Counted from the first letter of the stretch, positions 8,293 to 18,365 are shown. The stretch is 64,000 bases of DNA from Alteromonas sp. BMJM2 (GCF_027257845.1 NZ_JAPVOT010000001.1:1-64000), one strand, 5' to 3'. Program-made: numbers and translations. The notes: generated by a model from the letters alone, not told the origin.

Positions 8293-8699
8293 GTGTACTC
8301 CGTTTGCATTTAATTATCGAAATTGTTTGTATTGTACTAAATCAAGTTATAAATACCAGTCTTTACTTCTAGACGTCTAAAAGTCTCGTGGCTCTAAACC
8401 GTTACGATTTGTTGACATTTACCGATCAGTTTCTCTTTTTTGGTTAAGTATTGAGACCAATCAACGTCGAGTACGGACATACAAATTTGTGTTTTATCAA
8501 TGAGCATTTACGTGTGTTTTGCTTAATAGACCATTTTTTGTGAGTAGTTTCGCTTTTGGCATTATAAACCCATTGAACTGTGCGGTGGCATGGGTAAGAA
8601 TAACGCTACATTCAAACGTACATTAAAAAGCAGAGCTTAAGTCGAATGTGTGACTTACCTCCACGCTCGCTTAGATACGAATTATAACCAGGAGATAAC
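8293..8699. other. 407-bp divergent metK/tkt regulatory region
   Basis: This stretch separates the divergent metK and tkt starts. It holds the MetJ-like boxes near metK. A TTGACA hexamer at 8412-8417 has no convincing -10 partner at 17 bases. AGGAG stands six bases before the tkt ATG. I see no small gene and no riboswitch consensus. Confidence 0.5.
8355..8386 (-). promoter_or_regulatory. Four tandem MetJ-type met boxes upstream of metK
   Basis: Four contiguous 8-mers read ACCAGTCT, TTACTTCT, AGACGTCT and AAAAGTCT. The third is a perfect copy of the MetJ consensus AGACGTCT; the others match 5 to 6 of 8 positions by eye. MetJ binds two or more adjacent met boxes cooperatively. The array lies 63-94 bases upstream of the metK start codon, a position suited to overlap its promoter. 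Confidence 0.75.
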
Positions 8700-10691
8700 A
8701 TGCCCTCTCGTCGCGAACTCGCCAATGCTATCCGTGCATTAAGTATGGATGCGGTTCAACAAGCTAAATCAGGTCACCCAGGCGCCCCAATGGGGATGGC
8801 CGACATTGCTCAAGTATTATGGCAGGACTTTTTATCCCATAATCCAGCTAACCCATCATGGGCTAACCGCGATCGCTTCGTGCTTTCGAACGGTCATGGG
8901 TCAATGCTGTTATATTCACTGCTTCATCTATCGGGTTACGAACTGCCCATTGAAGAGCTTAAAAACTTCCGCCAGTTGCATTCTAAAACCCCGGGTCACC
9001 CAGAATATGGTTATGCACCTGGTGTAGAAACCACCACAGGCCCACTAGGCCAAGGCGTGAGCAATGCCGTCGGTATGGCGCTAGCTGAAAAAGTACTTGC
9101 GGCTCAGTTTAACCGCGATGGTCACGACATTGTTGATCATTACACTTATACATTCCTTGGCGATGGCTGCTTAATGGAAGGTATCTCACACGAAACATGT
9201 TCTCTTGCAGGTACCTTAGGTTTAGGCAAACTTATCGCGTTTTGGGATGACAACGGCATTTCAATTGACGGTGAAGTTGAAGGTTGGTTTACCGACGACA
9301 CGCCAGCACGCTTTAAAAGCTACGGCTGGGATGTGATTGAAGGTGTAGACGGTCACGATGCAGAACAAGTTAAAGCCGCTATCGAAAAAGCGCAAGAAAA
9401 CAGCGCTAAGCCAACCCTTATTTGTTGTAAAACGACCATCGGTTTTGGTTCTCCAAACAAAGAAGGTACTGAGTCTTGTCACGGTGCACCATTAGGTGAT
9501 GATGAAATTGTTGCAACACGTGAAAAGCTAGGCTGGAAGCACGGCGCGTTTGACATTCCTGATGACATTTACGCTCAGTGGGATGGCAAAGGCAAGGGCG
9601 GTGAAGCAGAGTCGGCATGGAACGATGCTTTTGCAGCTTATGAAGCCGCATACCCTGAACTAGCCGCAGAATTTAAGCGCCGAGTTAACGGTGAACTGCC
9701 AGTTGATTTCAGTGACAAAGCAGATGCAATCATTGCAGAGTTGCAAGCGAATCCGCAAAACATTGCGTCGCGTAAAGCCTCTCAAAATGCGCTGAATGCG
9801 TTTGGTCCATTGTTGCCAGAACTGTTAGGCGGCTCTGCTGACCTTGCAGGCTCTAACCTAACAATTTGGGAAGGCAGTAAAGGCGTTGAAGCTAACGATG
9901 CATCGGGTAACTATGTTTACTACGGTGTACGCGAGTTTGGTATGTCTGCCATGATGAATGGCATTACGCTACACGGCGGTTTTAAAGCATACGGTGCAAC
10001 ATTCTTGATGTTTATGGAATACGCACGTAACGCAGTGCGCATGGCAGCACTAATGAAGCAGCCTGCTATTTTTGTGTACACACACGACTCAATTGGCTTG
10101 GGCGAAGATGGCCCAACTCACCAACCTGTTGAGCAAGTGGTTGCGCTTCGCTCTACACCGAATCTTGATAACTGGCGTCCTTGCGACCAAGTTGAATCAG
10201 CGGTGTCGTGGAAATCGGCAATCGAGCGTACTGACGGCCCAACCACACTTATATTTACGCGCCAAGGTTTAGCGCAGCAAGAAAGAACCTCACAGCAAGT
10301 GGCTGATATTGCGAAAGGTGGCTACGTACTTATCGATAGTGACAGCACGCCTGAAATTATTCTTATTGCTACGGGTTCTGAAGTTCAGTTGGCAGTAGAA
10401 GCCGCCGCTGCATTAACCGAGCAAGGCAAGGCCGTGCGCGTGGTATCAATGCCATCGACTGATGTGTTCGATCGTCAGTCGAAAGACTACCGAGAGAGCG
10501 TACTGCCTTCTTCAGTGACCAAGCGTGTAGCGGTTGAAGCACTGTCAAAAGATAGCTGGTACAAATATGTTGGCCTTAATGGCGCTATTATCGGTATGGA
10601 TACCTTTGGCGAATCGGCACCTGCGGGCGACCTGTTCAAGCACTTTGGTATTACTACCGACGCCGTCGTAGAGGCCGCGCTGTCTCTGTAA
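8700..10691 (+). CDS. tkt: Transketolase
   Basis: Thiamine-diphosphate enzyme that moves two-carbon ketol units between sugar phosphates in the non-oxidative pentose phosphate pathway. The 663-residue length is standard for bacterial TktA. Visible features are [11 protein letters not shown] near residues 24-34, the cofactor-binding GDGCLMEG near residues 154-161, the middle-domain motif beginning [14 protein letters not shown] near 464-477, and a C-terminal transketolase domain. The ATG at 8700 has AGGAG six bases upstream. The next gene, epd, begins 17 bases after the stop, so tkt-epd and probably pgk are cotranscribed. The epd product supplies pyridoxal phosphate precursor from erythrose 4-phosphate, itself a transketolase-pathway sugar. 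Confidence 0.97.
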   Translation: MPSRRELANAIRALSMDAVQQAKSGHPGAPMGMADIAQVLWQDFLSHNPANPSWANRDRFVLSNGHGSMLLYSLLHLSGYELPIEELKNFRQLHSKTPGHPEYGYAPGVETTTGPLGQGVSNAVGMALAEKVLAAQFNRDGHDIVDHYTYTFLGDGCLMEGISHETCSLAGTLGLGKLIAFWDDNGISIDGEVEGWFTDDTPARFKSYGWDVIEGVDGHDAEQVKAAIEKAQENSAKPTLICCKTTIGFGSPNKEGTESCHGAPLGDDEIVATREKLGWKHGAFDIPDDIYAQWDGKGKGGEAESAWNDAFAAYEAAYPELAAEFKRRVNGELPVDFSDKADAIIAELQANPQNIASRKASQNALNAFGPLLPELLGGSADLAGSNLTIWEGSKGVEANDASGNYVYYGVREFGMSAMMNGITLHGGFKAYGATFLMFMEYARNAVRMAALMKQPAIFVYTHDSIGLGEDGPTHQPVEQVVALRSTPNLDNWRPCDQVESAVSWKSAIERTDGPTTLIFTRQGLAQQERTSQQVADIAKGGYVLIDSDSTPEIILIATGSEVQLAVEAAAALTEQGKAVRVVSMPSTDVFDRQSKDYRESVLPSSVTKRVAVEALSKDSWYKYVGLNGAIIGMDTFGESAPAGDLFKHFGITTDAVVEAALSL

Positions 10692-10708
10692 GAGGTAAAT
10701 AAAAGCCA

Positions 10709-11719
10709 ATGGTAAATATTGCCATAAATGGGTTTGGTCGAATTGGTCGCAACGTATTACGCGCACTTTACGAGAGTGGGCGTAATAACGAGTTTAATGT
10801 TGTGGCCATTAACGACATTGCTAAGCCCGAAGGCATAGCACATTTACTAAAATACGATACCGCCCACGGGCGGTTTCGTTTCGATGTGGCCTTGAAAGAT
10901 AAAACGTTGACGGTAGCAGGCGATGACATTCAACTGCTTGCTGAAGCCGATATTAGCAACTTGCCTTGGGACACTTTAGGTGTAGACATTGTACTTGAAT
11001 GTACAGGTAAATTTGATGATCGAGCTTCAGGGCAGTTTCATCTCGATGCGGGTGCTAAAAAAGTGCTGTTTTCATCTCCTGGTTCTCCCGATTTAGACAA
11101 CACAGTCATTTTCGGTACTAACGAAGATACCTTAACCAGTGACCATAAATTAGTCTCTAACGGCTCGTGCACCACAAATTGTATTGTCCCTGTAATTCAG
11201 GCTCTCGATGCAGCATTTGGCGTACTAAGTGGCACAATTACCACCATTCATGCATCAATGCATGATCAGCAGGTCATCGATGCATACCATGAAGATTTAC
11301 GTCGAACTCGGGCTGCAAGCCAATCTATCATTCCTGTAGATACGCGCTTGGCGGCGGGTATTGAACGTATTTTACCCAAATTTGCCGGCAAGTTCGAAGC
11401 AATAGCGGTAAGGGTACCTACCATCAACGTCACCGCGATGGATTTAAGCGTTAGCCTTAAAAGTGAAGTATCTATCGACCAAGTTAACCAAGCATTGCGA
11501 AACGCAAAAGACGGTCGCTTGCAGGGAATTTTAGACTACACCGAAGAGCCTCTGGTATCAGTAGATTTCAATCACGACCCACACTCGTGTATTGTAGATG
11601 GCACACAAACTCGCGTAAGCCATAAGCAGTTAGTTAAAACTCTGGTGTGGTGTGACAATGAATGGGGCTTTGCAAATCGAATGCTAGACACAGCCAAAGT
11701 GATGTTTGAAGCAAAATGA
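10709..11719 (+). CDS. epd: D-erythrose-4-phosphate dehydrogenase
   Basis: NAD-dependent oxidation of erythrose 4-phosphate to 4-phosphoerythronate, first step of the DXP-independent branch of pyridoxal phosphate synthesis. The 336-residue protein has the GapA-like Rossmann start [19 protein letters not shown] and the catalytic Cys in SNGSCTTNC near residues 150-158. It carries the Epd-type segment [20 protein letters not shown] rather than the GAPDH equivalent, which is why I call epd and not gapA. It lies between tkt and pgk, the order seen in many gammaproteobacteria. Pathway use as a second GAPDH is less likely. Confidence 0.93.
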   Translation: MVNIAINGFGRIGRNVLRALYESGRNNEFNVVAINDIAKPEGIAHLLKYDTAHGRFRFDVALKDKTLTVAGDDIQLLAEADISNLPWDTLGVDIVLECTGKFDDRASGQFHLDAGAKKVLFSSPGSPDLDNTVIFGTNEDTLTSDHKLVSNGSCTTNCIVPVIQALDAAFGVLSGTITTIHASMHDQQVIDAYHEDLRRTRAASQSIIPVDTRLAAGIERILPKFAGKFEAIAVRVPTINVTAMDLSVSLKSEVSIDQVNQALRNAKDGRLQGILDYTEEPLVSVDFNHDPHSCIVDGTQTRVSHKQLVKTLVWCDNEWGFANRMLDTAKVMFEAK

Positions 11720-11728
11720 ATCGTAAAT

Positions 11729-11761
11729 GCTGCCAGGGTTGGTGGCACCAACCCGCGCAGC
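11729..11761 (+). repeat. Strong hairpin in the epd-pgk spacer
   Basis: GGGTTGG (11736-11742) pairs with CCAACCC (11748-11754). Outside it GCTGC (11729-11733) pairs with GCAGC (11757-11761). The stem follows the epd stop by about 10 bases. Only a short TTT follows, so it is a weak terminator at best. It may serve as an RNA processing or stability element that separates epd from pgk expression. Confidence 0.6.
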
Positions 11762-11808
11762 TTTCACACGTTAATGAATGACAACATTTTTAAATTAACA
11801 TAGGAAAG

Positions 11809-12987
11809 ATGATGCCAATTCCAAGTATGAATGATATGGCCTTGCACGGCCAGCGTGTTCTCATTAGACAAGATTTAAACGTACCGGTTAAAAACGGCAA
11901 AGTAACCTCCGATGCTCGCATTAAAGCATCAATTCCAACCATTAAAGCAGCGCTTGATGCTGGAGCTGCCGTTATGGTGATGTCTCACCTTGGCCGCCCA
12001 ACTGAAGGCGAGCCGGCAGAAGAGTTTTCACTCCAACCAGTTGTCGACTATTTAAACGACGCCCTCGATGTACCTGTAAAGCTTGTTAAAGATTACCTAG
12101 ACGGTGTTGAACTAAACGATGGCGAGCTAGTGATCTTAGAAAACGTACGCTTTAATGAAGGCGAGAAGAAAGACGACGAAACCCTTTCCAAACAATATGC
12201 TGCACTGTGCGATATTTTTGTGATGGATGCATTTGGTACGGCTCACCGTGCACAAGCTTCCACACATGGTGTAGCAAAATTTGCTACTCAAGCATGTGCC
12301 GGGCCGCTTTTAGCTGCCGAACTCGATGCACTAGGTAAAGCGCTAGATAATCCTAAGCGTCCAATGGTGGCTATTGTTGGCGGATCAAAAGTATCGACTA
12401 AGCTAACCGTATTAAAAACACTGGCAGAAAAGGTTGACCAGCTCATTGTAGGTGGCGGTATAGCAAATACATTTATTGCTGCCCAGGGCCACAATGTAGG
12501 TAAGTCGCTGGTTGAGATGGACCTGACGGAACAAGCTACTCAGCTAATGAACAACGCCCAGGCCAATGGCGGAAACATTCCTGTGCCAACCGATGTAGTG
12601 GTAGGTGCAGCGTTTGATGAAAATACTGAGGCCACGTTAAAGCATGTGTCTGAGGTCACTGATGAAGATATGATTTTTGATATTGGCCCAGACTCATCGA
12701 AAGCTTTGGAAAGCATTATTAAAAATGCGGGCACCATTGTGTGGAATGGCCCAGTCGGTGTATTTGAATTTGAACAGTTCAGTGCAGGTACGAAAGCCCT
12801 GTCTGAGGCAATTGCAGCAAGTGACGCATTCTCTATTGCAGGGGGCGGTGATACACTTGCAGCAGTCGATAAGTATGGGATTGCCGATAAGGTCTCTTAC
12901 ATATCAACAGGCGGTGGTGCATTCCTTGAGTTTCTTGAAGGAAAAACACTGCCTGCCGTAGCGATACTAGAAGAAAAAAATAAATAA
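11809..12987 (+). CDS. pgk: Phosphoglycerate kinase
   Basis: Reversible transfer of phosphate between 1,3-bisphosphoglycerate and ADP in glycolysis and gluconeogenesis. The 392-residue length fits bacterial Pgk. Signatures include [20 protein letters not shown] near residues 19-38, SHLGRPTEG near 63-71, and the nucleotide-binding GGG repeats near the C-terminus ([26 protein letters not shown]). Adjacent ATG codons at 11809 and 11812 are both possible, with AGGAAAG upstream. It follows epd by 89 bp, and a strong hairpin in that gap may set relative expression. Confidence 0.97.
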   Translation: MMPIPSMNDMALHGQRVLIRQDLNVPVKNGKVTSDARIKASIPTIKAALDAGAAVMVMSHLGRPTEGEPAEEFSLQPVVDYLNDALDVPVKLVKDYLDGVELNDGELVILENVRFNEGEKKDDETLSKQYAALCDIFVMDAFGTAHRAQASTHGVAKFATQACAGPLLAAELDALGKALDNPKRPMVAIVGGSKVSTKLTVLKTLAEKVDQLIVGGGIANTFIAAQGHNVGKSLVEMDLTEQATQLMNNAQANGGNIPVPTDVVVGAAFDENTEATLKHVSEVTDEDMIFDIGPDSSKALESIIKNAGTIVWNGPVGVFEFEQFSAGTKALSEAIAASDAFSIAGGGDTLAAVDKYGIADKVSYISTGGGAFLEFLEGKTLPAVAILEEKNK

Positions 12988-13299
12988 GCGCTGTCGTTGC
13001 CTCAAGTTAGCTAATCAAATTAATTAACTTGAAACTATAACGTAAGTAATAGCGCCTAGTATGCTACCGGTGCTTACCTATACTGAAAACAGCAATAACA
13101 TGGTGTAGGTAAGCGCCTTTCAAAAATGCCGCTTTTTAAAGAGCAACCTTCTTTGAAAACGGCGCTTTTCGAAAAACAATTTTTGAAAAAGGTTCTTTGT
13201 GAATAAGAACTGGTTAGCTTTACAGTGATGTTTGCTGACGAAATAACTATAAACCCTACAGCTGTCGTATAGGCAGAACAATACAAAAGGAGTGTTGCA
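12988..13299. other. 312-bp pgk-fda spacer with two inverted repeats
   Basis: GGTGCTTACCTA (13069-13080) pairs with TAGGTAAGCGCC (13106-13117) over 12 bases with one mismatch, followed by TTTCAAAAA. Further right, AACCTT near 13145 and AAGGTT near 13190 form a looser pair around Lys/Phe-like TTTGAAAA repeats. The first could be an attenuated pgk terminator. AAGGAG precedes the next ATG. No gene is seen. Confidence 0.5.
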
Positions 13300-14199
13300 A
13301 TGGCATCACAAGCTCAGCAATCTATGCTGGATAAACTCAACACACAAATCGGTTTTATTGCAGCGCTAGATCAAAGCGGCGGCAGTACACCGAAAGCGCT
13401 ACGTCTTTACGGTATCGAAGAGTCACAATACAGTTCAGACGAAGAAATGTTCAACCTTGTACACGACATGCGCACTCGTATTATTACTAGTGCTCCTTTC
13501 AGTGGCGAGCGCGTTTTAGGCGCTATCTTGTTTGAAAATACCTTAGATAGAGAAATTGAAGGCATGTCCACTGCTCACTATTTGTGGCAGAAGAAGCGTG
13601 TTATTCCGTTTTTGAAGGTAGACAAAGGGCTTCAAGAAGAAAGCGATGGCGTACAGCTCATGAAGCCGATGCCAGAACTTGACGCATTGCTAGCGAAGGC
13701 CGTGGCGCAAGACGTGTTTGGTACTAAAATGCGAAGCGTAGTAAAGCTAGCTAACCAGCAGGGTATTAAAGCCGTTGTCGAGCAGCAATTCGAAGTAGGT
13801 AAGCAAATTCTTGCCGCAGGACTTGTGCCTATTATCGAGCCAGAGGTTGATATTCACAGCCCGCAGAAAGCCGAAGCTGAAGCACTCCTTAAGCTTGAAA
13901 TCCTTACCCAGCTTAACTTGTTAAGTGAAGGGCAAGAGGTGATGTTAAAGCTAACATTGCCTGACCACGCCAACTTCTACAAAGAGTTAGTAGACCACCC
14001 ACGTGTATTGAAAGTAGTAGCCCTTTCTGGCGGTTATACTCGCAACGACGCTAATGCAAAGTTGTCAGAAAACCAAGGCATGATCGCAAGCTTCTCTCGC
14101 GCACTTACCGAGGGTACCTCTGCCAAGCAGTCCAAAGAAGAATTTGAAGCACTACTCGATACTGCTATTGACGGTATTTATACTGCATCTAAATCTTAG
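13300..14199 (+). CDS. fda: Class I fructose-bisphosphate aldolase
   Basis: Schiff-base (metal-independent) cleavage of fructose 1,6-bisphosphate in glycolysis, and the reverse in gluconeogenesis. The 299-residue protein fits the short class I aldolases of the staphylococcal Fda type. Features are [15 protein letters not shown] near residues 19-33, [14 protein letters not shown] near 103-116, PIIEPEVDI near 178-186 and [15 protein letters not shown] near 240-255. Lys217 in MLKLTLPDH is my candidate Schiff-base lysine. The ATG has AAGGAG upstream. In many enteric bacteria the gene after pgk is a class II aldolase (fbaA), so this position holds a non-homologous enzyme for the same step. Confidence 0.93.
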   Translation: MASQAQQSMLDKLNTQIGFIAALDQSGGSTPKALRLYGIEESQYSSDEEMFNLVHDMRTRIITSAPFSGERVLGAILFENTLDREIEGMSTAHYLWQKKRVIPFLKVDKGLQEESDGVQLMKPMPELDALLAKAVAQDVFGTKMRSVVKLANQQGIKAVVEQQFEVGKQILAAGLVPIIEPEVDIHSPQKAEAEALLKLEILTQLNLLSEGQEVMLKLTLPDHANFYKELVDHPRVLKVVALSGGYTRNDANAKLSENQGMIASFSRALTEGTSAKQSKEEFEALLDTAIDGIYTASKS

Positions 14200-14622
14200 G
14201 TTAGCGCTTTGAGCGGGATTTGCTTTGTTGTGCTAAGCAGAAAAGCACTGCTAACAAGACGCTATTAGAAGGAGAGCCTAGCTCTCCTTTTTTATATCAG
14301 TATTTTGGTGTACGTAAGCCGTTCTAAAATACCATGTCATCTACTTGTTCAATATTCCTCCTTCGTATACGGTTAGCCTTTGCTTAAAAATAGACGCTAC
14401 AATTGCACAAAGAGCAAAGAAAGCGCTGAGCTTAAATCGCAGCAAACGCGGTTTACAACGTTAAATAAAGAACAGTTTGTCTTGAAAGTATGTACATTTT
14501 ATCGACTAAATCGAGTGAGTGGCCGCATATTTAACCCCGCTTTATCTTCATGGCGTTTGATTGCGCTAGTATGTGGGCTGAACAAGTTTGAAGATCAAAA
14601 ATAAAAAAAGAATAGGGCAACA
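14200..14622. other. 423-bp gap between the aldolase and S9 peptidase genes
   Basis: It holds the fda terminator (14269-14293) and beyond it an imperfect inverted repeat GTATTTT..AAAATAC near 14299-14332. A 74-codon plus-strand frame (14380-14604) is open but has no family resemblance, poor composition and no Shine-Dalgarno, so I treat it as non-coding and as the probable promoter region of the peptidase. Confidence 0.45.
14269..14293 (+). terminator. Rho-independent terminator of fda
   Basis: AAGGAGAGC (14269-14277) and GCTCTCCTT (14281-14289) form a perfect 9-base stem with loop CTA, followed by TTTT. It lies 70 bases after the aldolase stop codon. Confidence 0.9.
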
Positions 14623-16794
14623 ATGACAGCACATTATTTACACCCACATCGCAAAACAACCAAGAAATCATTTTCTACAGGCCGCATTTCTACGGCCATA
14701 GTATTTTCCTTAGGTACTTCTTTGCTGAGTACGTTACTTCCCGCGACCAGCGTGGCCCAAGAAGACACTAGCACTGTGAATTCGACGCCAACATCACCAG
14801 CATCCAGCAAGGCTCACCACTTTGCGTCAGAAGATATTTTCAATTTGGAGTATGTGAGCGAAGCACAGGTATCGCCAGATAAAAAGCAGGTGGTCTACGT
14901 GCGTCGCTCTAGTAACATTATGTCTGATAGCACGCGTGCTAATATCTGGCTTGCCAGTGTCGATGGTAGTAACAACCGGCCTTTACTATCGTCTAAGCAT
15001 AATTACTACTCGCCGCGCTGGTCCCCTGATGGAAAACGTTTGGCGTATTTGTCTAACGAAGAAGGAAAGCCACAGCTTTATGTGCGCTGGATGGATACAG
15101 GGCAAACGGCTCTTGTTACCAATGTCACCTCTTCCCCTAGTTCCATTACCTGGTCGCCTGATGGAAAGCACATTGCATTTACTATGAGCGTCGATGCCGA
15201 AGAAAAGCCGCTGAAAGTGAATATGCCTAAAAAACCGAAAGGGGCCAGCTGGTCTCCAAGCTTTGAATATATTACTAAAGCACGTTACCAGGCCGACGGA
15301 AGAGGCGTATTAGAGCCAGCGTACACACATATATTCGTCGTGCCATCACAAGGCGGTACCGCAAGGCAGCTTACCTCGGGGGATTATCACCACCGCGGAA
15401 GCTTAAGCTTTTCTCATGACGGCGCAAAAATTTATTTCTCAGCCAATCGAAGCAGCAACTGGGAATATGAGCCAATAGAGGCAGATATTTATACGGTAGA
15501 CATGCAGGGGCATATCGAGCAACTAACCAGTTTTAAAGGTCGTGAAGCGTCACCGGTTGTATCGCCTAATGGTAAATATGTGGCTTATGAGCGCAGAAGC
15601 GATGAAAAAGTCATGTATAAAAATACGTATTTGTATGTGATGAATGCCGATGGTACAGAGCATAAAAATCTCACTGAAACCATTGACAATTCTGTGTCCA
15701 ACTTTGTATGGAAAGATAACAAGAACATCTATTTTCAGCAGTCGATAAGAGGCCTAGCGCAAGTCGATAGTGTGTCGCTATCGGGTAAAGTAACCAATAT
15801 GGCATCTGGGTTAGGGGGCACTACATTAGGCCGGCCATACGTTTTTGCCACTTTCCACGCCGCGGGTGATGTTATTGCCTACACAAAAGGTACTACTAAC
15901 AGACCTGCTGACTTGTATGTTACTAACGATGATGAGCGCCAACTAACATCGCTGAATGAAGATGTGCTTGGCCACAAAACGTTGGGTGAGGTGAAAGAGA
16001 TTGTTTACACGTCTTCAATAGATGGAGAAGAAATCCAGGGCTGGTATATTCTTCCACCAGATTACGACAGCAGTAAAAGCTACCCACTCATTTTAGAAAT
16101 TCATGGCGGTCCAAATTTAGCCTATGGCCCAGTGTTTACGGCAGAGTTACAGCGAATGGCGGCCGAAGGCTACGTGGTGTTTTACGATAATCATAGAGGT
16201 AGCACTGGCTATGGAGAGCGTTTTGCGTTGTTACTTCAAGGTAAGTACAGCTCAAAGTATGACTTTGCTGACCACATGTCTGGCGTTGATGCGCTCATTG
16301 AAAAAGGCATTGCCGACCCTGAAAAGCTTTACATCACCGGTGGTTCAGCCGGAGGAATTGCGTCTGCTTATGCCATTGGCCTAACGGATAGGTTTAAAGC
16401 CGCGGTAGTGGCAAAGCCTGTTATTAATTGGCTGTCTAAAGTGCTTACCGCTGACTCGGGGCTTTACCAAATACCTTTTCAGTTCCCAGGCAAGCCGTGG
16501 GACAACGTAGAGCATTATTGGAAGCGCTCGCCACTCTCGCTAGTTGGCAATGTTACAACGCCTACCATGCTCATTACAGGGGTGAATGATAAACGTACTC
16601 CTATGTCTGAAACTGAGCAGTTTTATCAAGCGCTTAAAATTCAGAAAGTAGATTCAGTACTGGTAAAAGTACCTGAATCGTCTCACGGTATCGCAGCAAA
16701 ACCGTCGCGAATGATTGCCAAGGTAGAAAATATCTTAGCGTGGTTTAAAAAGTACAGCGGTGATGATGAGGTTACAACGCCAGATTCGCTCTAG
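14623..16794 (+). CDS. Exported S9-family prolyl oligopeptidase-like peptidase
   Basis: A serine peptidase of 723 residues with a beta-propeller and a C-terminal alpha/beta-hydrolase domain, similar to dipeptidyl or acylaminoacyl peptidases. An export signal is suggested by the hydrophobic stretch at about residues 26-46 after a basic N-region. WSPDGK repeats (near residues 128-190) mark propeller blades of the TolB/WD40-like type. The catalytic triad can be placed: Ser575 in GGSAGG, Asp656 in TGVNDKRTP and His688 in ESSHGI. The gene overlaps the 3' end of the convergent DUF418 gene by 23 bases. A degraded copy of its last part lies about 1.4 kb downstream. Peptide uptake or periplasmic peptide breakdown is likely. 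Confidence 0.93.
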   Translation: MTAHYLHPHRKTTKKSFSTGRISTAIVFSLGTSLLSTLLPATSVAQEDTSTVNSTPTSPASSKAHHFASEDIFNLEYVSEAQVSPDKKQVVYVRRSSNIMSDSTRANIWLASVDGSNNRPLLSSKHNYYSPRWSPDGKRLAYLSNEEGKPQLYVRWMDTGQTALVTNVTSSPSSITWSPDGKHIAFTMSVDAEEKPLKVNMPKKPKGASWSPSFEYITKARYQADGRGVLEPAYTHIFVVPSQGGTARQLTSGDYHHRGSLSFSHDGAKIYFSANRSSNWEYEPIEADIYTVDMQGHIEQLTSFKGREASPVVSPNGKYVAYERRSDEKVMYKNTYLYVMNADGTEHKNLTETIDNSVSNFVWKDNKNIYFQQSIRGLAQVDSVSLSGKVTNMASGLGGTTLGRPYVFATFHAAGDVIAYTKGTTNRPADLYVTNDDERQLTSLNEDVLGHKTLGEVKEIVYTSSIDGEEIQGWYILPPDYDSSKSYPLILEIHGGPNLAYGPVFTAELQRMAAEGYVVFYDNHRGSTGYGERFALLLQGKYSSKYDFADHMSGVDALIEKGIADPEKLYITGGSAGGIASAYAIGLTDRFKAAVVAKPVINWLSKVLTADSGLYQIPFQFPGKPWDNVEHYWKRSPLSLVGNVTTPTMLITGVNDKRTPMSETEQFYQALKIQKVDSVLVKVPESSHGIAAKPSRMIAKVENILAWFKKYSGDDEVTTPDSL

Positions 16795-17938
16795 AGCGCT
16801 TCTTATAAAAACTGCGCAAATACAACTTTCGCCAAAGGGCTTCAAAAGGGCCTTGGCGGAGGTGCTTAGCCATTACATTCGCCAGCACTATCTGAATAGC
16901 AGTAAAGGCTAACGTAATAATAAGCAAATCGAGCAAGGTGACTGTAAAGGCAAAGTCAGGGAAGTACGCAGGCATGACTATTCGAAAGAGCACCGCCATC
17001 GCAATTGATTGAGTGAGGTATAGCGTAAACGCCACTTTTCCGCAGTTAACTAGCGACTGATACCACCACGCTGCTGTATTTTTTACCTTAACGAATAAAT
17101 GAGCGTAAACCAACGCGCAAAAAATAGCGGCGACACTCGACAGCAGCGGTGTTAAGTCTGCTGTCACTTGCTCAATCAATATCAGAGGAAGGGTAGTGGC
17201 GATGGATGTCACTATTGCAATGGCGGCTATCTTTATAAACGCCGCTGAAGAAAAGCCTTTGTTAAAAAAGCCATTTCGGTAAAGGTAGGCGCCGAACATC
17301 ATAAGCCCCATAGATTGCCAAAACATAGTAAATGGGGCGGCAATAATACTAATTATCTGAAAGGTAGCTTGTGTTTCAATTTGGAATAAATAGCTGCTCT
17401 GCCACTGCGCCACTTCTTCGCTGTAAACCTCACTGGCTCTAAGTGGAAGTTCGCCGCCGAAGTCGAAAAAAAATGCTGATATCACGCCAGCGGCGAGCAT
17501 AATAACACTGCCAATTACTAAGTAAGTGAGGCTTTTCTTCTTCAGATCGCCTTGGCTAAGGGAAAAATTCTTTAGAATTAAAAATGCACAAATACTGTAA
17601 TACAGCAGAATATCGCCACCAAAAATGAATACGCCGTGCAGCAGTCCAAATACAAAAAGCCACTTTAATCGAGATTTAGCAAACGTTAAAAAGTCGTATC
17701 CTCGCGATTGGCAGTGTTCAAACTGAATAGCCAAGCCTGCGCCAAAGAGCAAGCAAAATAACGAACGGAATCTTCCATCTAAGAAAAGGGCATTAACTAG
17801 CGAAATGATGTCATCAGATAAAAGCGGTTCTTCAAAAAACGCGTAGCCAGTGTAAAAATTTTGGTGAAACGTAATATTTAAAAAGAGTATACCGAGGATA
17901 GCTAGGCCTCGAATGGCGTCTATTGAATGAATTCGCAT
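16772..17938 (-). CDS. DUF418 (YeiB-like) membrane protein
   Basis: A 388-residue integral membrane protein with about ten hydrophobic segments. The N-terminus MRIHSIDAIRGLAILGILFLN is the hallmark of the DUF418/YeiB and acyltransferase-3-like families. The region near residues 53-65 (DGRFRSLFCLLFG) and the C-terminal GPFEALWRKLYLRSF are typical of DUF418. Members are predicted transporters or membrane-bound acyl-modifying enzymes; no function is established for most. It is convergent with the S9 peptidase gene, and the two 3' ends overlap by 23 bases, so they are unlikely to be co-regulated. Confidence 0.88.
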   Translation of the reverse strand: MRIHSIDAIRGLAILGILFLNITFHQNFYTGYAFFEEPLLSDDIISLVNALFLDGRFRSLFCLLFGAGLAIQFEHCQSRGYDFLTFAKSRLKWLFVFGLLHGVFIFGGDILLYYSICAFLILKNFSLSQGDLKKKSLTYLVIGSVIMLAAGVISAFFFDFGGELPLRASEVYSEEVAQWQSSYLFQIETQATFQIISIIAAPFTMFWQSMGLMMFGAYLYRNGFFNKGFSSAAFIKIAAIAIVTSIATTLPLILIEQVTADLTPLLSSVAAIFCALVYAHLFVKVKNTAAWWYQSLVNCGKVAFTLYLTQSIAMAVLFRIVMPAYFPDFAFTVTLLDLLIITLAFTAIQIVLANVMAKHLRQGPFEALWRKLYLRSFYKKRSRANLAL

Positions 17939-18365
17939 TTACATTCCTTGTAAAAGAAGATGGAGTGCCATTAATTTAGAGCCATAGCAGTTTGGAGTTA
18001 CAGCAGTGTAGCGAGTCTGCTAAATAAAATCGAAATGAAAAATGTATCGAAACGTTTATTTGTGTTGCGCCTATGACCTTTCTGGAATGTATTCACCACA
18101 ACATGCAGCAAGATCAATGCTGGGTCTGTTATTCGTTAAATTGATTCAGCGTTTAAATTTCAGATGATAGATATGACATTTAACGAAATACTTGAATCAT
18201 CTCGCGGTATAGCAGCAAAACCATCGCCAATGATTGTAAAAGTAGAAAGGTCTCAAGATGATTTAAAAAAATAGTGTCTATTTTTTGTTCATCTTACGTT
18301 GTACAGTATGAAGTTAATAGACAGACAGCCTTCTGTTAGCTCATATTTACAAGGAACTGCGGCTT
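17939..18365. other. 427-bp gap containing a peptidase gene remnant
   Basis: The central part (18173-18274) holds the S9 remnant listed separately. The remaining sequence upstream (17939-18172) shows nothing clear. The probable promoter and Shine-Dalgarno (AAGGAA) of the Tricorn-type gene lie at the right end. Confidence 0.5.
18173..18274 (+). pseudogene. Remnant of an S9 peptidase C-terminus
   Basis: The frame from ATG 18173 to TAG 18274 reads 33 residues. From Glu at 18194 the segment ESSRGIAAKPSPMIVKVE matches the upstream peptidase segment ESSHGIAAKPSRMIAKVE (nucleotides from about 16676). By eye about 47 of 55 bases agree. The catalytic His is replaced by Arg, and the reading then diverges to a stop, so the piece cannot be functional. 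It is either a partial tandem duplication or the tail of a second S9 gene deleted from this spot. The nearby Tricorn-type gene starts 91 bases later. Confidence 0.75.

Noticed and set aside
8412-8440. TTGACA at 8412 as the tkt promoter
   Set aside because: No -10 hexamer at 16-18 bases and nearly 290 bases upstream of the start; not supported.
14380-14604. 74-codon plus-strand frame before the S9 peptidase gene
   Set aside because: Low-complexity, cysteine- and arginine-rich composition, no Shine-Dalgarno, overlaps the presumed promoter region.
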